A stretch of DNA of 44,464 nt from a virus. Numbering within the stretch: position 1 is the stretch's first letter; every line of letters starts with the position of its first letter. The stretch covers positions 1-44,464 of IMG/VR virus record IMGVR_UViG_3300018080_000045. One strand, written 5' to 3'. Both the position numbers and the translations under genes were made by a program. Below are positions 1 to 6,647 of the stretch, piece by piece. The notes beneath the pieces are model-generated. The model did no database searches. It saw only the letters and a list, made by a program, of their open reading frames with translations, and had not been told where the DNA came from.

Positions 1-123
1 ATCATATCTAATCCAGATGGGTCATGATCCCCTAAGTATAAAATCACAATTCTTTTTCCTTTTTGTTCCTGCCACTTTATTCTTTCATACGCATCATGCA
101 TAGCCGTGCAAGAGCTATAACCC
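1..123. repeat. Terminal direct repeat, left copy
   Basis: Positions 1-123 are identical to 44342-44464. A gene truncated at both window ends becomes one intact reading frame when the copies are merged. This is therefore most simply the overlap of an assembled circular molecule of 44,341 bp. It could also be a true short terminal redundancy of a linear virion genome, but coding sequence runs straight through it. Confidence 0.95.
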
Positions 124-560
124 CTATTTACCATTAGAAAAATATGGTAATAAGATGTTATCCTTTTGAGAACGCCTGAAAGAGCATCTTTTTCTACCCA
201 TAATTCAATATAAACTCCTTGGCCTTTTTGCCTATTAAGCCGATATTGGTTAATTGTGTCGTGGATTGCATGAGCTACGTTCCTAACCCAATAAGGGCGA
301 AAAGGGACCCTGATTCTATCTTCTATCGCATCCCAGTCAACTACTCCTGCCATACGTCCTTTAACAAGTAGATTACCTAACTTAGCATATTCTTGGACTT
401 TATTGGGAATGATATCCCGAGATACAAGTTGGTAGTAGAGTTGCCTTAAGGTAAGTTTATACCCCTCTTCTTCATACTCTTCAATAATCTCATTAATGAT
501 TTCAAGCTTCCCTTTATTTACTGAAGATAAGTGTAATGAATCCCTAAACTGCTCTTTCAT
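1..560 (-). CDS. TOPRIM (Spo11/TopoVI-A-like) protein, N-terminal part; continues at 44341
   Basis: This is the first part of a 293-residue protein that continues across the circle join at 44341-44020. The N-terminal half has a winged-helix-like LTLRQLYYQLVSRDIIPN stretch (about residues 36-53) and DWDAIEDR (75-82). This arrangement is known from phage and plasmid relatives of topoisomerase VI subunit A. The TOPRIM acid is in LWVEKDAL (E123), and the GDHDPSG motif (D178, D180) falls in the other half. The start at 560 overlaps the stop of the upstream gene in an ATGA pair. No TopoVI-B-like ATPase is encoded. The catalytic tyrosine of Spo11 proteins cannot be assigned by eye; LYYQL is a candidate. 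It may nick or cleave DNA during replication or recombination, but the role is not established from sequence. Confidence 0.85.
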   Translation of the reverse strand, partial: MKEQFRDSLHLSSVNKGKLEIINEIIEEYEEEGYKLTLRQLYYQLVSRDIIPNKVQEYAKLGNLLVKGRMAGVVDWDAIEDRIRVPFRPYWVRNVAHAIHDTINQYRLNRQKGQGVYIELWVEKDALSGVLKRITSYYHIFLMVNRGYSSCTAMHDAYERIKWQEQKGKRIVILYLGDHDPSGLDM

Positions 561-778
561 TTCCTTATCCTCCGCTCAATAGCTTTAACTTTTTTTTCTA
601 ATTCATAATTGACAGTAACGAGTCCTTCACTCACCCGTCGGATTTCTCCAAGCCTTTCTTGCATGGACTTCACTACATTCTTCAGCCTGTCAACATAAGC
701 GACTAATTCATTCTGTCGGTTGACCATAGCAACAACCGCACTATCTAGTTTTTCCTCAATCTGTTTTTTACTTACCAT
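557..778 (-). CDS. Small coiled-coil protein
   Basis: The product has 73 residues and is almost entirely heptad-like helix, rich in Lys, Glu and Arg, ending in KVKAIERRIRK. No family is recognised. Its stop overlaps the start of the TOPRIM gene (ATGA) and its start overlaps the stop of the preceding gene by 7 nt, so it is translationally coupled inside the minus-strand operon. An oligomerisation or adaptor protein is plausible, but function is unknown. Confidence 0.7.
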   Translation of the reverse strand: MVSKKQIEEKLDSAVVAMVNRQNELVAYVDRLKNVVKSMQERLGEIRRVSEGLVTVNYELEKKVKAIERRIRK

Positions 779-1080
779 CCTACATCCATCCTAATATGAT
801 TCAATACCTTGATTCCAAAAATCGTTTCAAGTCTTGTGTTCTTTTTAATGTCTTCTAACCTATGTTCCCTTCCAAACCCAAAGTTTTCTTTCATTATCAT
901 CCTTATAGCTTTAATCTGATTTCTTTTAAATTTAATTGAGATGGGGTTTCCAACATAATCTGTTTCCAACCACCCCCAAAAATACTCTTTTGTCTTGTTC
1001 GGTGGTTGATTCAAATAAATAAATTTTAATGCTTTATTAATATCTTCTAAAGTTATTTTTCTTTTTTTACGGTTTGGCAT
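772..1080 (-). CDS. Hypothetical basic protein
   Basis: The start at 1080 (MPNRKKRKITLEDINKALKF) is chosen because a GGTGG motif lies about 5 nt upstream. A longer frame to 1158 would overlap the upstream peptidase gene deeply. The product has about 102 residues, with a basic N-terminus and helical segments (LEDINKALKFIYL and NQIKAIRMIMKENFG). A small DNA- or RNA-binding protein is possible. No known domain is recognised. Confidence 0.65.
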   Translation of the reverse strand: MPNRKKRKITLEDINKALKFIYLNQPPNKTKEYFWGWLETDYVGNPISIKFKRNQIKAIRMIMKENFGFGREHRLEDIKKNTRLETIFGIKVLNHIRMDVGW

Positions 1081-1708
1081 CTTTCCACCAATCATCCATA
1101 TTACCCGATCTGCTTGACCAAGTAAATTCATTATTAAAACTGAACCAAACATCAGCATACTTCTTATTAAACCGAGTTGGAAGCCTTCTAAGGTTCAAAA
1201 CACTTTCATCAAACCAATAACACCAGTCTAGGGTGTACCATTCATTTGTCTCTATACTCAAGTATTCACAGTGAGCGTGTCCAGTGACCTTATTCGGTCC
1301 TGTTACAACATCACGAGCAATCACTTTAACTCTCCAATTCGGAACTCCAGAGAGAATAGCAATAGTTGCAATCGCTATCGCTCCGTCTTCACAATCACCC
1401 ATTCTTTTTTGGTATGTTATCTCTGGGTGCTCCCACTGCTCGGGAACTTTATTATTTGTGATGTCTCCAACATAAGTTAACCTTTCATTCCAATATTTTA
1501 GGATCGCCAACATCCTTTCATCAAAATCTTTAATTTTCTTGAAGTGATCTGCAATTGGTTGTAGGATGTAACTTCTCTCTGGAATTAATGTCCTTACATC
1601 TCGCTCAAAGCCCCCCTGTGCAGTATAAACTAAAGGTTTCTGTTGCCATCTATTATTCCAATAGGCTTTAAGTGCCCAGTCCCATCTCCATCTTTTCCAG
1701 TTAAACAT
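1067..1708 (-). CDS. Transglutaminase-like cysteine peptidase
   Basis: The product has 213 residues. It carries the core of the transglutaminase/papain-like fold in order: Cys in RMGDCEDGA (C106), His in GHAHCEYL (H144 or H146), and Asp in YTLDWCYW (D161). This Cys-His-Asp triad with a GDCED-type nucleophile motif is typical of archaeal and phage transglutaminase-like proteins, including the pseudomurein endoisopeptidases of methanogen viruses. There is no signal peptide and no recognisable cell-wall-binding repeat. The gene sits in the early/replication arm, next to a Cys-rich membrane protein and far from the holin-like gene. It could be a lysis enzyme, a virion or host-protein protease, or an amide-crosslinking enzyme. 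The fold call is good; the substrate is unknown. Confidence 0.8.
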   Translation of the reverse strand: MFNWKRWRWDWALKAYWNNRWQQKPLVYTAQGGFERDVRTLIPERSYILQPIADHFKKIKDFDERMLAILKYWNERLTYVGDITNNKVPEQWEHPEITYQKRMGDCEDGAIAIATIAILSGVPNWRVKVIARDVVTGPNKVTGHAHCEYLSIETNEWYTLDWCYWFDESVLNLRRLPTRFNKKYADVWFSFNNEFTWSSRSGNMDDWWKDAKP

Positions 1709-1709
1709 T

Positions 1710-2204
1710 TTATTCTATCTCCAACTCCTTTCTTTCTTCTCTAAACGGGTCTGGGCACTTGGTACAATAAACAGGAGTTATGGGTTTTTTATCATAATAC
1801 ACCTGGCACTTCTCGTCAGTCCATTCAATTGTGCAGTGCTTTCCGTAGCCACTACAATTCCGAATGCTTTTATCCCAATAGATTAATTCGTAAGAGTCAC
1901 AAACGCTAACTATTGCCCCCATACTTCCATATCTATCAACGTCAACCCCGCTTTCACACCACACTTCAACATCTTCGGGAAAGGAATGAACATAAAAATC
2001 TTTTCCTAATTCTACAATTTCAATATGATCTTCTTCCCAACATTCGCCAGTGATTTCTTTTTCTTTCCAATCTTCTGGCCAGATAAAATACCCCACATAA
2101 CCAACTGCAAAAATAATAGATAAGATAAGGCCGACCATTCCAATTGTGTAGGTAAAATTATTGCCCTTTTCTTCTTTCCTCTTCCTCATTCTTCTGTACC
2201 TCAT
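1710..2204 (-). CDS. Single-pass membrane protein with Cys-rich outer domain
   Basis: The product has 164 residues. A basic N-terminus (RYRRMRKRKEEKG) is followed by one hydrophobic helix (about residues 19-43, GMVGLILSIIFAVGYVGYFI). The rest has eight or more cysteines (CWEE, WCES, VCDS, NCSG, HCTI, KCQV, YCTKC). The positive-inside rule places the Cys-rich part outside the cell, where disulfides could form; an NCS sequon supports exposure. It lies directly upstream of, and 1 nt from, the transglutaminase-like gene, so the two may act together at the envelope, for example in exclusion or lysis. No family is recognised. Confidence 0.75.
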   Translation of the reverse strand: MRYRRMRKRKEEKGNNFTYTIGMVGLILSIIFAVGYVGYFIWPEDWKEKEITGECWEEDHIEIVELGKDFYVHSFPEDVEVWCESGVDVDRYGSMGAIVSVCDSYELIYWDKSIRNCSGYGKHCTIEWTDEKCQVYYDKKPITPVYCTKCPDPFREERKELEIE

Positions 2205-2328
2205 TTAATGTGTCAAAAATTTCCTTTAAGTGTTTATGACGCCCCCTCATTTCTATGTTGGCATTTTTCCATCTGTAATATGTTGTATAGTTGGCATCTT
2301 GAAATTTATCACAATCTTCACAACTCAT
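2158..2328 (-). CDS. Small CxxC protein
   Basis: The frame encodes 56 residues starting MSCEDCDKFQDANYTTYY. The N-terminal CEDC pair could bind zinc, and the C-terminus is charged helix (NEVQKNEEEERRKGQ). A GGAGGG motif sits about 4 nt before the ATG, and the start overlaps the upstream nuclease stop as ATGA. The 3' end overlaps the next gene by 47 nt, which is long but not unusual in this genome. Function is unknown. Confidence 0.6.
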   Translation of the reverse strand: MSCEDCDKFQDANYTTYYRWKNANIEMRGRHKHLKEIFDTLNEVQKNEEEERRKGQ

Positions 2329-2645
2329 GTGACCCTCCGAAACCCTATTGTTTTCTTTCTTCCATAAACATAAAATTTAACAATGCGATCTAACGGAAAA
2401 TGGTGTTTTTTTGCACAATATTCGGCTGCCCTTTCTAACTGTTGAACCGCTTTAATATATCCTTTCTCCGTATCTTTGCCTTTAACCTCAAAAACACTAA
2501 GGTATTGTCGTTTCCCAAATAACATAATGTAATAGTCAATCTCTCCGTCTTTTTCTCCAGAGAAAACAACTTCCCTCCAAGTCATATATCTACGGCTCCC
2601 TTCAATCCGTTCTTCGAGTAAGTCTAATACTTGTTTGTGGTTCAT
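2325..2645 (-). CDS. PD-(D/E)XK superfamily nuclease
   Basis: The product has 106 residues. The core motif is visible as GEIDYYIM (D37), then SVFEVKGKD (E53, K55), followed by a helix with QQLERA. This is the expected ID...ExK...Q layout of small restriction-endonuclease-fold nucleases such as VRR-Nuc or Holliday-junction resolvases. The protein is compact, with no added DNA-binding domain. It is coupled to its neighbours by ATGA overlaps on both sides. Likely roles are recombination, branch resolution or host DNA degradation. The fold is probable; the specificity is unknown. Confidence 0.7.
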   Translation of the reverse strand: MNHKQVLDLLEERIEGSRRYMTWREVVFSGEKDGEIDYYIMLFGKRQYLSVFEVKGKDTEKGYIKAVQQLERAAEYCAKKHHFPLDRIVKFYVYGRKKTIGFRRVT

Positions 2646-2848
2646 TCCTCTTTCTCCGCCTTTAATTTCTCAGCTAATTTCTCAAATTGAAAAAAAACTT
2701 CATCACGAATAAACGTGAAAAGACCCCTAATTTCCCGCTTTAATTGTTCTCTATCTTCATACTCAACAGGTTCATCAACTATGTCCAAAGTGATTTTGTT
2801 AAAGTTCTGAGAAATAGAAAGTCCAGCATTAACTTTTGTAGATTTCAT
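2642..2848 (-). CDS. Hypothetical protein, first gene of a suboperon
   Basis: The product has 68 residues, with a beta-like N-terminus (TKVNAGLSISQNFNKITLDI) and a charged C-terminal helix ending in KLAEKLKAEKEE. No Shine-Dalgarno is visible. Instead a TATA-like TATTTAAAT lies about 25 bp upstream of the ATG, which fits a leaderless archaeal transcript. It overlaps the nuclease start by ATGA. Function is unknown; its position as the first gene after a terminator and promoter suggests a regulatory or dosage-sensitive role. Confidence 0.65.
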   Translation of the reverse strand: MKSTKVNAGLSISQNFNKITLDIVDEPVEYEDREQLKREIRGLFTFIRDEVFFQFEKLAEKLKAEKEE

Positions 2849-2852
2849 AAAA

Positions 2853-2880
2853 GCGATTAAGAAATCGCCATTTAAATAGC
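2853..2880 (-). promoter_or_regulatory. Leaderless promoter with dyad operator
   Basis: On the minus strand a TATA-like TATTTAAAT is centred near 2873, about 25 bp from the ATG at 2848. Between them is a perfect dyad, GCGATT-TCTT-AATCGC (2853-2868). A dyad covering the start site is the usual position for a repressor. The promoter call is inferred from spacing and from the missing Shine-Dalgarno. Confidence 0.5.
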
Positions 2881-2918
2881 TTAAGGTAACATCTTGAACA
2901 CTTTAGTTCAAAATAAAT

Positions 2919-2958
2919 ATAAAAAAAGAAAAAGTGGAAGGGCTAATACTTGCCCTTC
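2919..2958 (-). terminator. Hairpin terminator with stop codon in the loop
   Basis: Read on the minus strand, a perfect 7-bp stem GAAGGGC/GCCCTTC (2952-2958 with 2937-2943) encloses an 8-nt loop. It is followed by a T-rich run (CACTTTTTCTTTTTTTAT). The TAG stop of the preceding gene (2943-2945) lies at the loop/stem boundary. The hairpin plus U-tract is bacterial in style; the U-tract alone would serve in archaea. Confidence 0.7.
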
Positions 2959-3128
2959 GCTAATGAAAAATAGCTTTCAATTTTGTTTTCTAGTTCTAGG
3001 ATTTTCTTCCGATATGCTTGTAGTTTTTTCTTATGGTATCTCTCTTGTGCCTTCGCTTTCAATCGCTTCCGTTGTAATTGCTGTATTTCTTTCCTATATG
3101 TCCCATACCATAATTTTTTATAAACCAT
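2943..3128 (-). CDS. Basic coiled-coil protein
   Basis: The start at 3128 (MVYKKLWYGTYRKEIQQL) is preferred because it forms a TAATG overlap with the upstream stop and has GGGAAG 5-10 nt before it. An in-frame ATG at 3143 is the alternative. The product has 61 residues and is strongly basic and helical (QRKRLKAKAQERYHKKKLQ). It may bind nucleic acid. Its stop is inside the terminator hairpin described separately. No family is recognised. Confidence 0.6.
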   Translation of the reverse strand: MVYKKLWYGTYRKEIQQLQRKRLKAKAQERYHKKKLQAYRKKILELENKIESYFSLAKGKY

Positions 3129-3991
3129 TAATCTTCCCAACATTCAAACATTTCGGAGCAATATTCGTCAAAGCTGTTGTAGTTTTCACTCTCTCCACCA
3201 TTATTCCAATTTTCCTCTAATTCATCTCTATGTTCTTCAATCCATTCATCTTCTGTTAATGGTGGCGTGGTGTCTATGTAATCAAATGAAGGGGGTTTGA
3301 AATCAACAACCCCCTTATGTTTTTTCATAATAGCTTTAACTTCTTTCTCAATTTGTTTCAAGCGTTTGTTGTATTCCTCTGCTGATAATTGCATACTGAT
3401 TGTTAAATCTCTGTCCTCACTATACCCATAATAACTATCATTACTTGAATGATACTTCCGCTTCAAATCCTTTCGGCAATTAAGAAGCCAAAAATATTGT
3501 TCAAAATCCTTTGCTTCTTCTTTGGTGAGTTCTCGCTGTAATTCAAGTTGTTTCTTCACTTCTCCAACAAAATCAAAGTTCAATTTCAAAAGGTGTTTTG
3601 CTCTCTCGGTTATCTGTATGTCAATTTCTTGGAAGGTCACTCTTTTCTCTCTAAAATCAGGCAAATCCCACTCCGATATTTCATTCCCCCTTCGCCTATT
3701 GTATCTCTTTTGGATAAATAGGTGATGAGGGGTTTTAACCCATTCCTTCAAATGCCCAAAAAATTGATTAAGCTCACACTCCCAACCATACGAATAACTA
3801 CGGAAAGGGAGGTTATGCTCAACTACTACTTTTTCCTCACTCTCTAGAAGGTTTTTGCTTCCAACAGTATAGACTTTAATATAATACTTCTCGGAAACAC
3901 CCTCTAGTTCCCCAAGCAAATTTCTCCCTTTGTTCTCAAACCTTAATTTCTCTCTTAACTCCCAAGAACAAACCTCGTTATCAGCTTCCAT
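3128..3991 (-). CDS. Hypothetical 287-residue protein
   Basis: The N-terminal half looks like mixed alpha/beta (KYYIKVYTVGSKNLL, VVVEHNLPFRSY), the middle is long charged helix (EVKKQLELQRELTKEEAKDF, KQIEKEVKAIMKKHKG), and the C-terminus is very acidic (DEWIEEHRDELEENW to EMFECWED). It overlaps its upstream neighbour by 11 nt and couples to the next gene by TAATG. No catalytic motif or family is recognised. Its place between the ATPase pair and a small basic protein hints at a replication or DNA-handling complex, but this is only context. Confidence 0.7.
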   Translation of the reverse strand: MEADNEVCSWELREKLRFENKGRNLLGELEGVSEKYYIKVYTVGSKNLLESEEKVVVEHNLPFRSYSYGWECELNQFFGHLKEWVKTPHHLFIQKRYNRRRGNEISEWDLPDFREKRVTFQEIDIQITERAKHLLKLNFDFVGEVKKQLELQRELTKEEAKDFEQYFWLLNCRKDLKRKYHSSNDSYYGYSEDRDLTISMQLSAEEYNKRLKQIEKEVKAIMKKHKGVVDFKPPSFDYIDTTPPLTEDEWIEEHRDELEENWNNGGESENYNSFDEYCSEMFECWED

Positions 3992-4376
3992 TTTTCTTAT
4001 CGCTTTTTGGAAGGGGACTAACTATCACAACTGTGTCTTTAATCTGCAAGAACATATTTTTATCATCATTCTTGCCGATTATCAACTCTCCCTCGCTTCC
4101 AAGAATTTGGACTAACCCTGCGATTTGCTTGAAATTAAATCTGCTGTGTTCTTCTCCGTTGTATCTCGCTTGTGTCACTATCAACTTTGTCATAGTCGTA
4201 TCTCCAACACTGATACTTTCTTCGTTGCATTTAACCCCAAATCCTTCGGCTAAACTATTGTCGTCACATAAATTATCTGCACTGAACTTCCGCACCCACT
4301 TCAAAAGGGACACATTATTCAGCAAAGACTTAATCCAAGACATAGGTTTGTCTTGCTTTTGTTTTCCATTCGGCAT
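3981..4376 (-). CDS. Hypothetical protein, weak sliding-clamp resemblance
   Basis: The product has 131 residues, with GGAGGT about 8 nt before the ATG. Residues about 83-125 run FNFKQIAGLVQILGS, then GELIIGKNDDKNMFLQI, then TVVIVSPL. The spacing of this helix and two strands ending in a SPL-type terminus is reminiscent of the last part of a PCNA subunit (helix, then strands, then LAP). The length is about half of a normal PCNA, so a true clamp would need more domains or oligomers. It precedes the P-loop ATPase gene's product partners in the operon. The resemblance was judged by eye and is weak. Confidence 0.6.
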   Translation of the reverse strand: MPNGKQKQDKPMSWIKSLLNNVSLLKWVRKFSADNLCDDNSLAEGFGVKCNEESISVGDTTMTKLIVTQARYNGEEHSRFNFKQIAGLVQILGSEGELIIGKNDDKNMFLQIKDTVVIVSPLPKSDKKNGS

Positions 4377-4421
4377 TTATATTACCTCCAATTTTGTAGT
4401 GTCAAGTGTCATACCCTAAAT

Positions 4422-5399
4422 CTATGTCACTTTGTCACTCATTTCTCTTTTAACTCGGAAGAAGGTTCTGCGACCTCTCCCACAATATTGTTCAAAGAGC
4501 ATAATTTGGGCTTTGATATTCAAAGTTCCCTTAACCGCCTGTAAATAGGCGTGTTTAACCTCATCTTTTTGTGTTGTTGCTTCAAAAACTTCTTCGGCTT
4601 TCCTTCCATTATACTTAATGAAGGTGATTGCTTTCTTGATTGTCCTAAAACTAAAATCCTTCGTGGCTTCATTTGTGTAATCAATTAACAACTGCTTTGC
4701 TTTGTCTTTCTGTTTCTTGGTTAAATCATTCCTTTGGTCTATAAACTGATTGCATAGATTGAGTTTTTGCTCATAGGAGAAAACCATTTTGTAAGCGATA
4801 GTTCTGCTTATCATAGCTCTTATGCTGACATCATTCTCGTGGGGTATGCTGTTGCATAGAATGATGATTTTAGCTCCAAGAACAAAAGCAGAAGGAAGGT
4901 CATCAACGATTTTACTTTTGCTTTTATATTGAACAATACGCTTTCCGTCACTATCCCATAACCCCCCTTTAAGGATAGATATGGAAAGCGGATTGTTAAA
5001 CACTCCTTCAACATCATCTAGGATTATCACTTTCTTATCCCTGTGTTTGTAAAGCAACTCATAGAGAGCTAAAGGAGTAGTATAACCATTTGAATATTCC
5101 CATTCATTTGGCTTGAGAAATTTCTTTATTGAATTAAGTGTCATAAAGGTCTTTCCAATTCCACCTTCCCCATATAGTATCATTCCGTTATATTCTTTAG
5201 TAAATACAATTGCCTGTAACAATTGGTTTGGGATTATAAATTCTTTTTGATATATCTGTTTGTGCTTCTCTTTTTTCCACGCTTCTATTGATTTCTCCGC
5301 TTCTATTTGTTCTTTGGATTTCATTAAAGGTTTTTCGCCTTTAATCTCAATATGTTTACTAGCTTCTTCAAGCTGTTGTTTCAGTTCTTCTTTTTTCAA
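4422..5399 (-). CDS. P-loop (AAA+-like) ATPase
   Basis: The product has 325 residues. It has a clear Walker A (LYGEGGIGKTF, residues 75-85) and Walker B (KVIILDDVEGV, about 123-133). A sensor-1-like strand follows (IIILCNSIP), then candidate finger arginines (SIRAMISRTIAYKM). The N-terminal 50 residues are charged helix. This layout fits DnaC/IstB-like helicase loaders or archaeal plasmid replication ATPases. The likely start is TTG at 5399, because GGGGTGA lies 5 nt upstream and the first internal ATG would remove about 24 residues. It may load the MCM helicase encoded later in the same arm, or move DNA in another step. Confidence 0.8.
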   Translation of the reverse strand: MKKEELKQQLEEASKHIEIKGEKPLMKSKEQIEAEKSIEAWKKEKHKQIYQKEFIIPNQLLQAIVFTKEYNGMILYGEGGIGKTFMTLNSIKKFLKPNEWEYSNGYTTPLALYELLYKHRDKKVIILDDVEGVFNNPLSISILKGGLWDSDGKRIVQYKSKSKIVDDLPSAFVLGAKIIILCNSIPHENDVSIRAMISRTIAYKMVFSYEQKLNLCNQFIDQRNDLTKKQKDKAKQLLIDYTNEATKDFSFRTIKKAITFIKYNGRKAEEVFEATTQKDEVKHAYLQAVKGTLNIKAQIMLFEQYCGRGRRTFFRVKREMSDKVT

Positions 5400-5412
5400 T
5401 TAATTCACCCCA

Positions 5413-5619
5413 TCAAACCTTAATCTCCTGTTCTTCAATTTTTGCGGGAAGTTCCGCCAAGTAAAAAATATCATTCTCAACCTTCTTAATCCGAGAGTTT
5501 AATCTCCCTAAAGCACATAAGAGTTGAAGTTTCTGATAATCTAACTGCCTTTTCAACCTCTTTTTTTCTCTAATTTGGTGTTTAATCCTCGCTAATAATT
5601 CCTCTTTCATTCTCATCAA
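5413..5619 (-). CDS. Small basic coiled-coil protein
   Basis: The product has 68 residues, almost all helical, with a basic stretch (RIKHQIREKKRLKRQLDYQ) and a C-terminal acidic tail. Start codons at 5619 or 5610 are possible. It overlaps the zinc-ribbon gene by 37 nt. The short distance to the ATPase gene suggests coupled expression. Function is unknown. Confidence 0.6.
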   Translation of the reverse strand: MMRMKEELLARIKHQIREKKRLKRQLDYQKLQLLCALGRLNSRIKKVENDIFYLAELPAKIEEQEIKV

Positions 5620-5752
5620 GCAATTCGTTGTAACAGCTCTCGCATAATGGTTTTATTATTTTATCTGTGTCCTTAACAAATTTAAAGTTGTGATTTCTCT
5701 TTGTTGCTTGGAAACCGCAACCTTCACACGTTAATAGTGTTGCTCCGCTCAT
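5582..5752 (-). CDS. Zinc-ribbon mini-protein
   Basis: This 56-residue frame has two zinc-knuckle pairs: CEGCGF near residue 9 and CESCYN near residue 37, separated by a short basic loop. This is the layout of a treble-clef or zinc-ribbon domain. The start forms an ATGA overlap with the upstream gene's stop. It probably binds nucleic acid or a protein partner, for instance as a small regulator. No specific family is recognised. Confidence 0.7.
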   Translation of the reverse strand: MSGATLLTCEGCGFQATKRNHNFKFVKDTDKIIKPLCESCYNELLDENERGIISED

Positions 5753-5955
5753 TCTTGGTTTCCCCCTATTTCTTCTTCCAATATCTTGATTTGTTGCTCT
5801 CTCGTAACTCCATATTTATCTTGGAATATATCAGAGAAAGTCATAAAAATCCCTTTAATCCCCTCTCCCCAACCAAAGTTATTCCAAGATAGAAAATCAA
5901 GATTAGAGAAAATTTGCTCTTTTTTTACAATTGATAGTATATCTTTTTCTTTCAT
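5749..5955 (-). CDS. Hypothetical small protein
   Basis: The product has 68 residues, with aromatic and charged helices (NLDFLSWNNFGWGEGIKGIF, then YGVTREQQIKILEEEIGG). A GGAGGT lies about 6 nt before the ATG at 5955. ATGA overlaps occur on both sides. No motif is recognised. Confidence 0.65.
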   Translation of the reverse strand: MKEKDILSIVKKEQIFSNLDFLSWNNFGWGEGIKGIFMTFSDIFQDKYGVTREQQIKILEEEIGGNQE

Positions 5956-6131
5956 TTAATTACCTCCAAATGACCTGTTTCCTCCTTCCTATCTTCATCT
6001 ATAATTGTATCTTTATCAGCACATTCTTCAAGAACACAATTATCATAGAAAGAATATTTATTTTGTATTTCTTCAAACAATGCCCTCATCTGCTCTTGGT
6101 TACACCCCTCAATTACTATGTGGTATATCAT
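5952..6131 (-). CDS. Hypothetical acidic mini-protein
   Basis: The 59-residue frame starts MIYHIVIEGCNQEQMRALFE and is acidic toward the C-terminus. Strand-helix order (IYHIVIEG, then QMRALFEEIQNKY) resembles half of a small ferredoxin-like fold. It is in an unbroken chain of ATGA overlaps, which supports it as a real gene. Function is unknown. Confidence 0.6.
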   Translation of the reverse strand: MIYHIVIEGCNQEQMRALFEEIQNKYSFYDNCVLEECADKDTIIDEDRKEETGHLEVIK

Positions 6132-6277
6132 TCTTCAACCTCATAAGTTTCAATATGTGTGTCTTTCAATTCTCTTGGTAAGGTGTCCCAAACTCTACTT
6201 TGTGCTTCTTCTGAATTTTGTGCTACTACTTCTCTTACAAAAATCTCAACAGCAACACCGATTTTATATTTTCTCAT
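6128..6277 (-). CDS. Hypothetical mini-protein
   Basis: The 49-residue frame starts MRKYKIGVAVEIFVREVVAQ and continues with NSEEAQSRVWDTLPRELKD. The strand-then-helix order with SEEAQ resembles small dodecin-like or DpnD-type proteins that phages often carry. It is coupled by ATGA at both ends. The function cannot be assigned. Confidence 0.6.
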   Translation of the reverse strand: MRKYKIGVAVEIFVREVVAQNSEEAQSRVWDTLPRELKDTHIETYEVEE

Positions 6278-6450
6278 TTGATTAACCCCCTAGCTTCCGC
6301 TAATTTATGCTCCCACCAATGAATTTTCATCTGTTGGTGCAAATATGCGATATAATCCTGCCTTTTTTTGTCAATTGTCCTTAAGTAAGCACGTTTACCC
6401 CAAAGAACTCTCGCTAATTGTCTTTTTTTTACTATGTGTCCAAATCCCAT
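6274..6450 (-). CDS. Basic helical mini-protein
   Basis: The 58-residue frame starts MGFGHIVKKRQLARVLWGKR and stays basic and aromatic (YIAYLHQQMKIHWWEHKLAE). The net positive charge suggests nucleic-acid binding. Its stop overlaps the start of the next gene by ATGA. No known domain is recognised. Confidence 0.6.
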   Translation of the reverse strand: MGFGHIVKKRQLARVLWGKRAYLRTIDKKRQDYIAYLHQQMKIHWWEHKLAEARGLIK

Positions 6451-6451
6451 C

Positions 6452-6613
6452 TTAATTCAATTCCTCTATATCCATTTTCATAAAATAGGTAGAATCCAAA
6501 AGTTTACTTAATAATTCTCTGTGTGCTTTAATTATAGCTCCTCTTTTACTGCTGTGTTTCACCTTAAAGGATTCACTTAATTTAATCTTAAATTCCTTCA
6601 TTTCATAATCCAT
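6452..6613 (-). CDS. Hypothetical mini-protein
   Basis: This 53-residue frame has one of the best ribosome sites in the cluster: GGAGGT, 7 nt before the ATG. The sequence starts MDYEMKEFKIKLSESFKVKH and then has a basic helix (SSKRGAIIKAHRELLSKLL). The fold may be a short ribbon-helix type, but no consensus is certain. Confidence 0.6.
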   Translation of the reverse strand: MDYEMKEFKIKLSESFKVKHSSKRGAIIKAHRELLSKLLDSTYFMKMDIEELN

Positions 6614-6647
6614 TCTCTTACCTCCAAAAAATAAAAAAATAAAGGGG

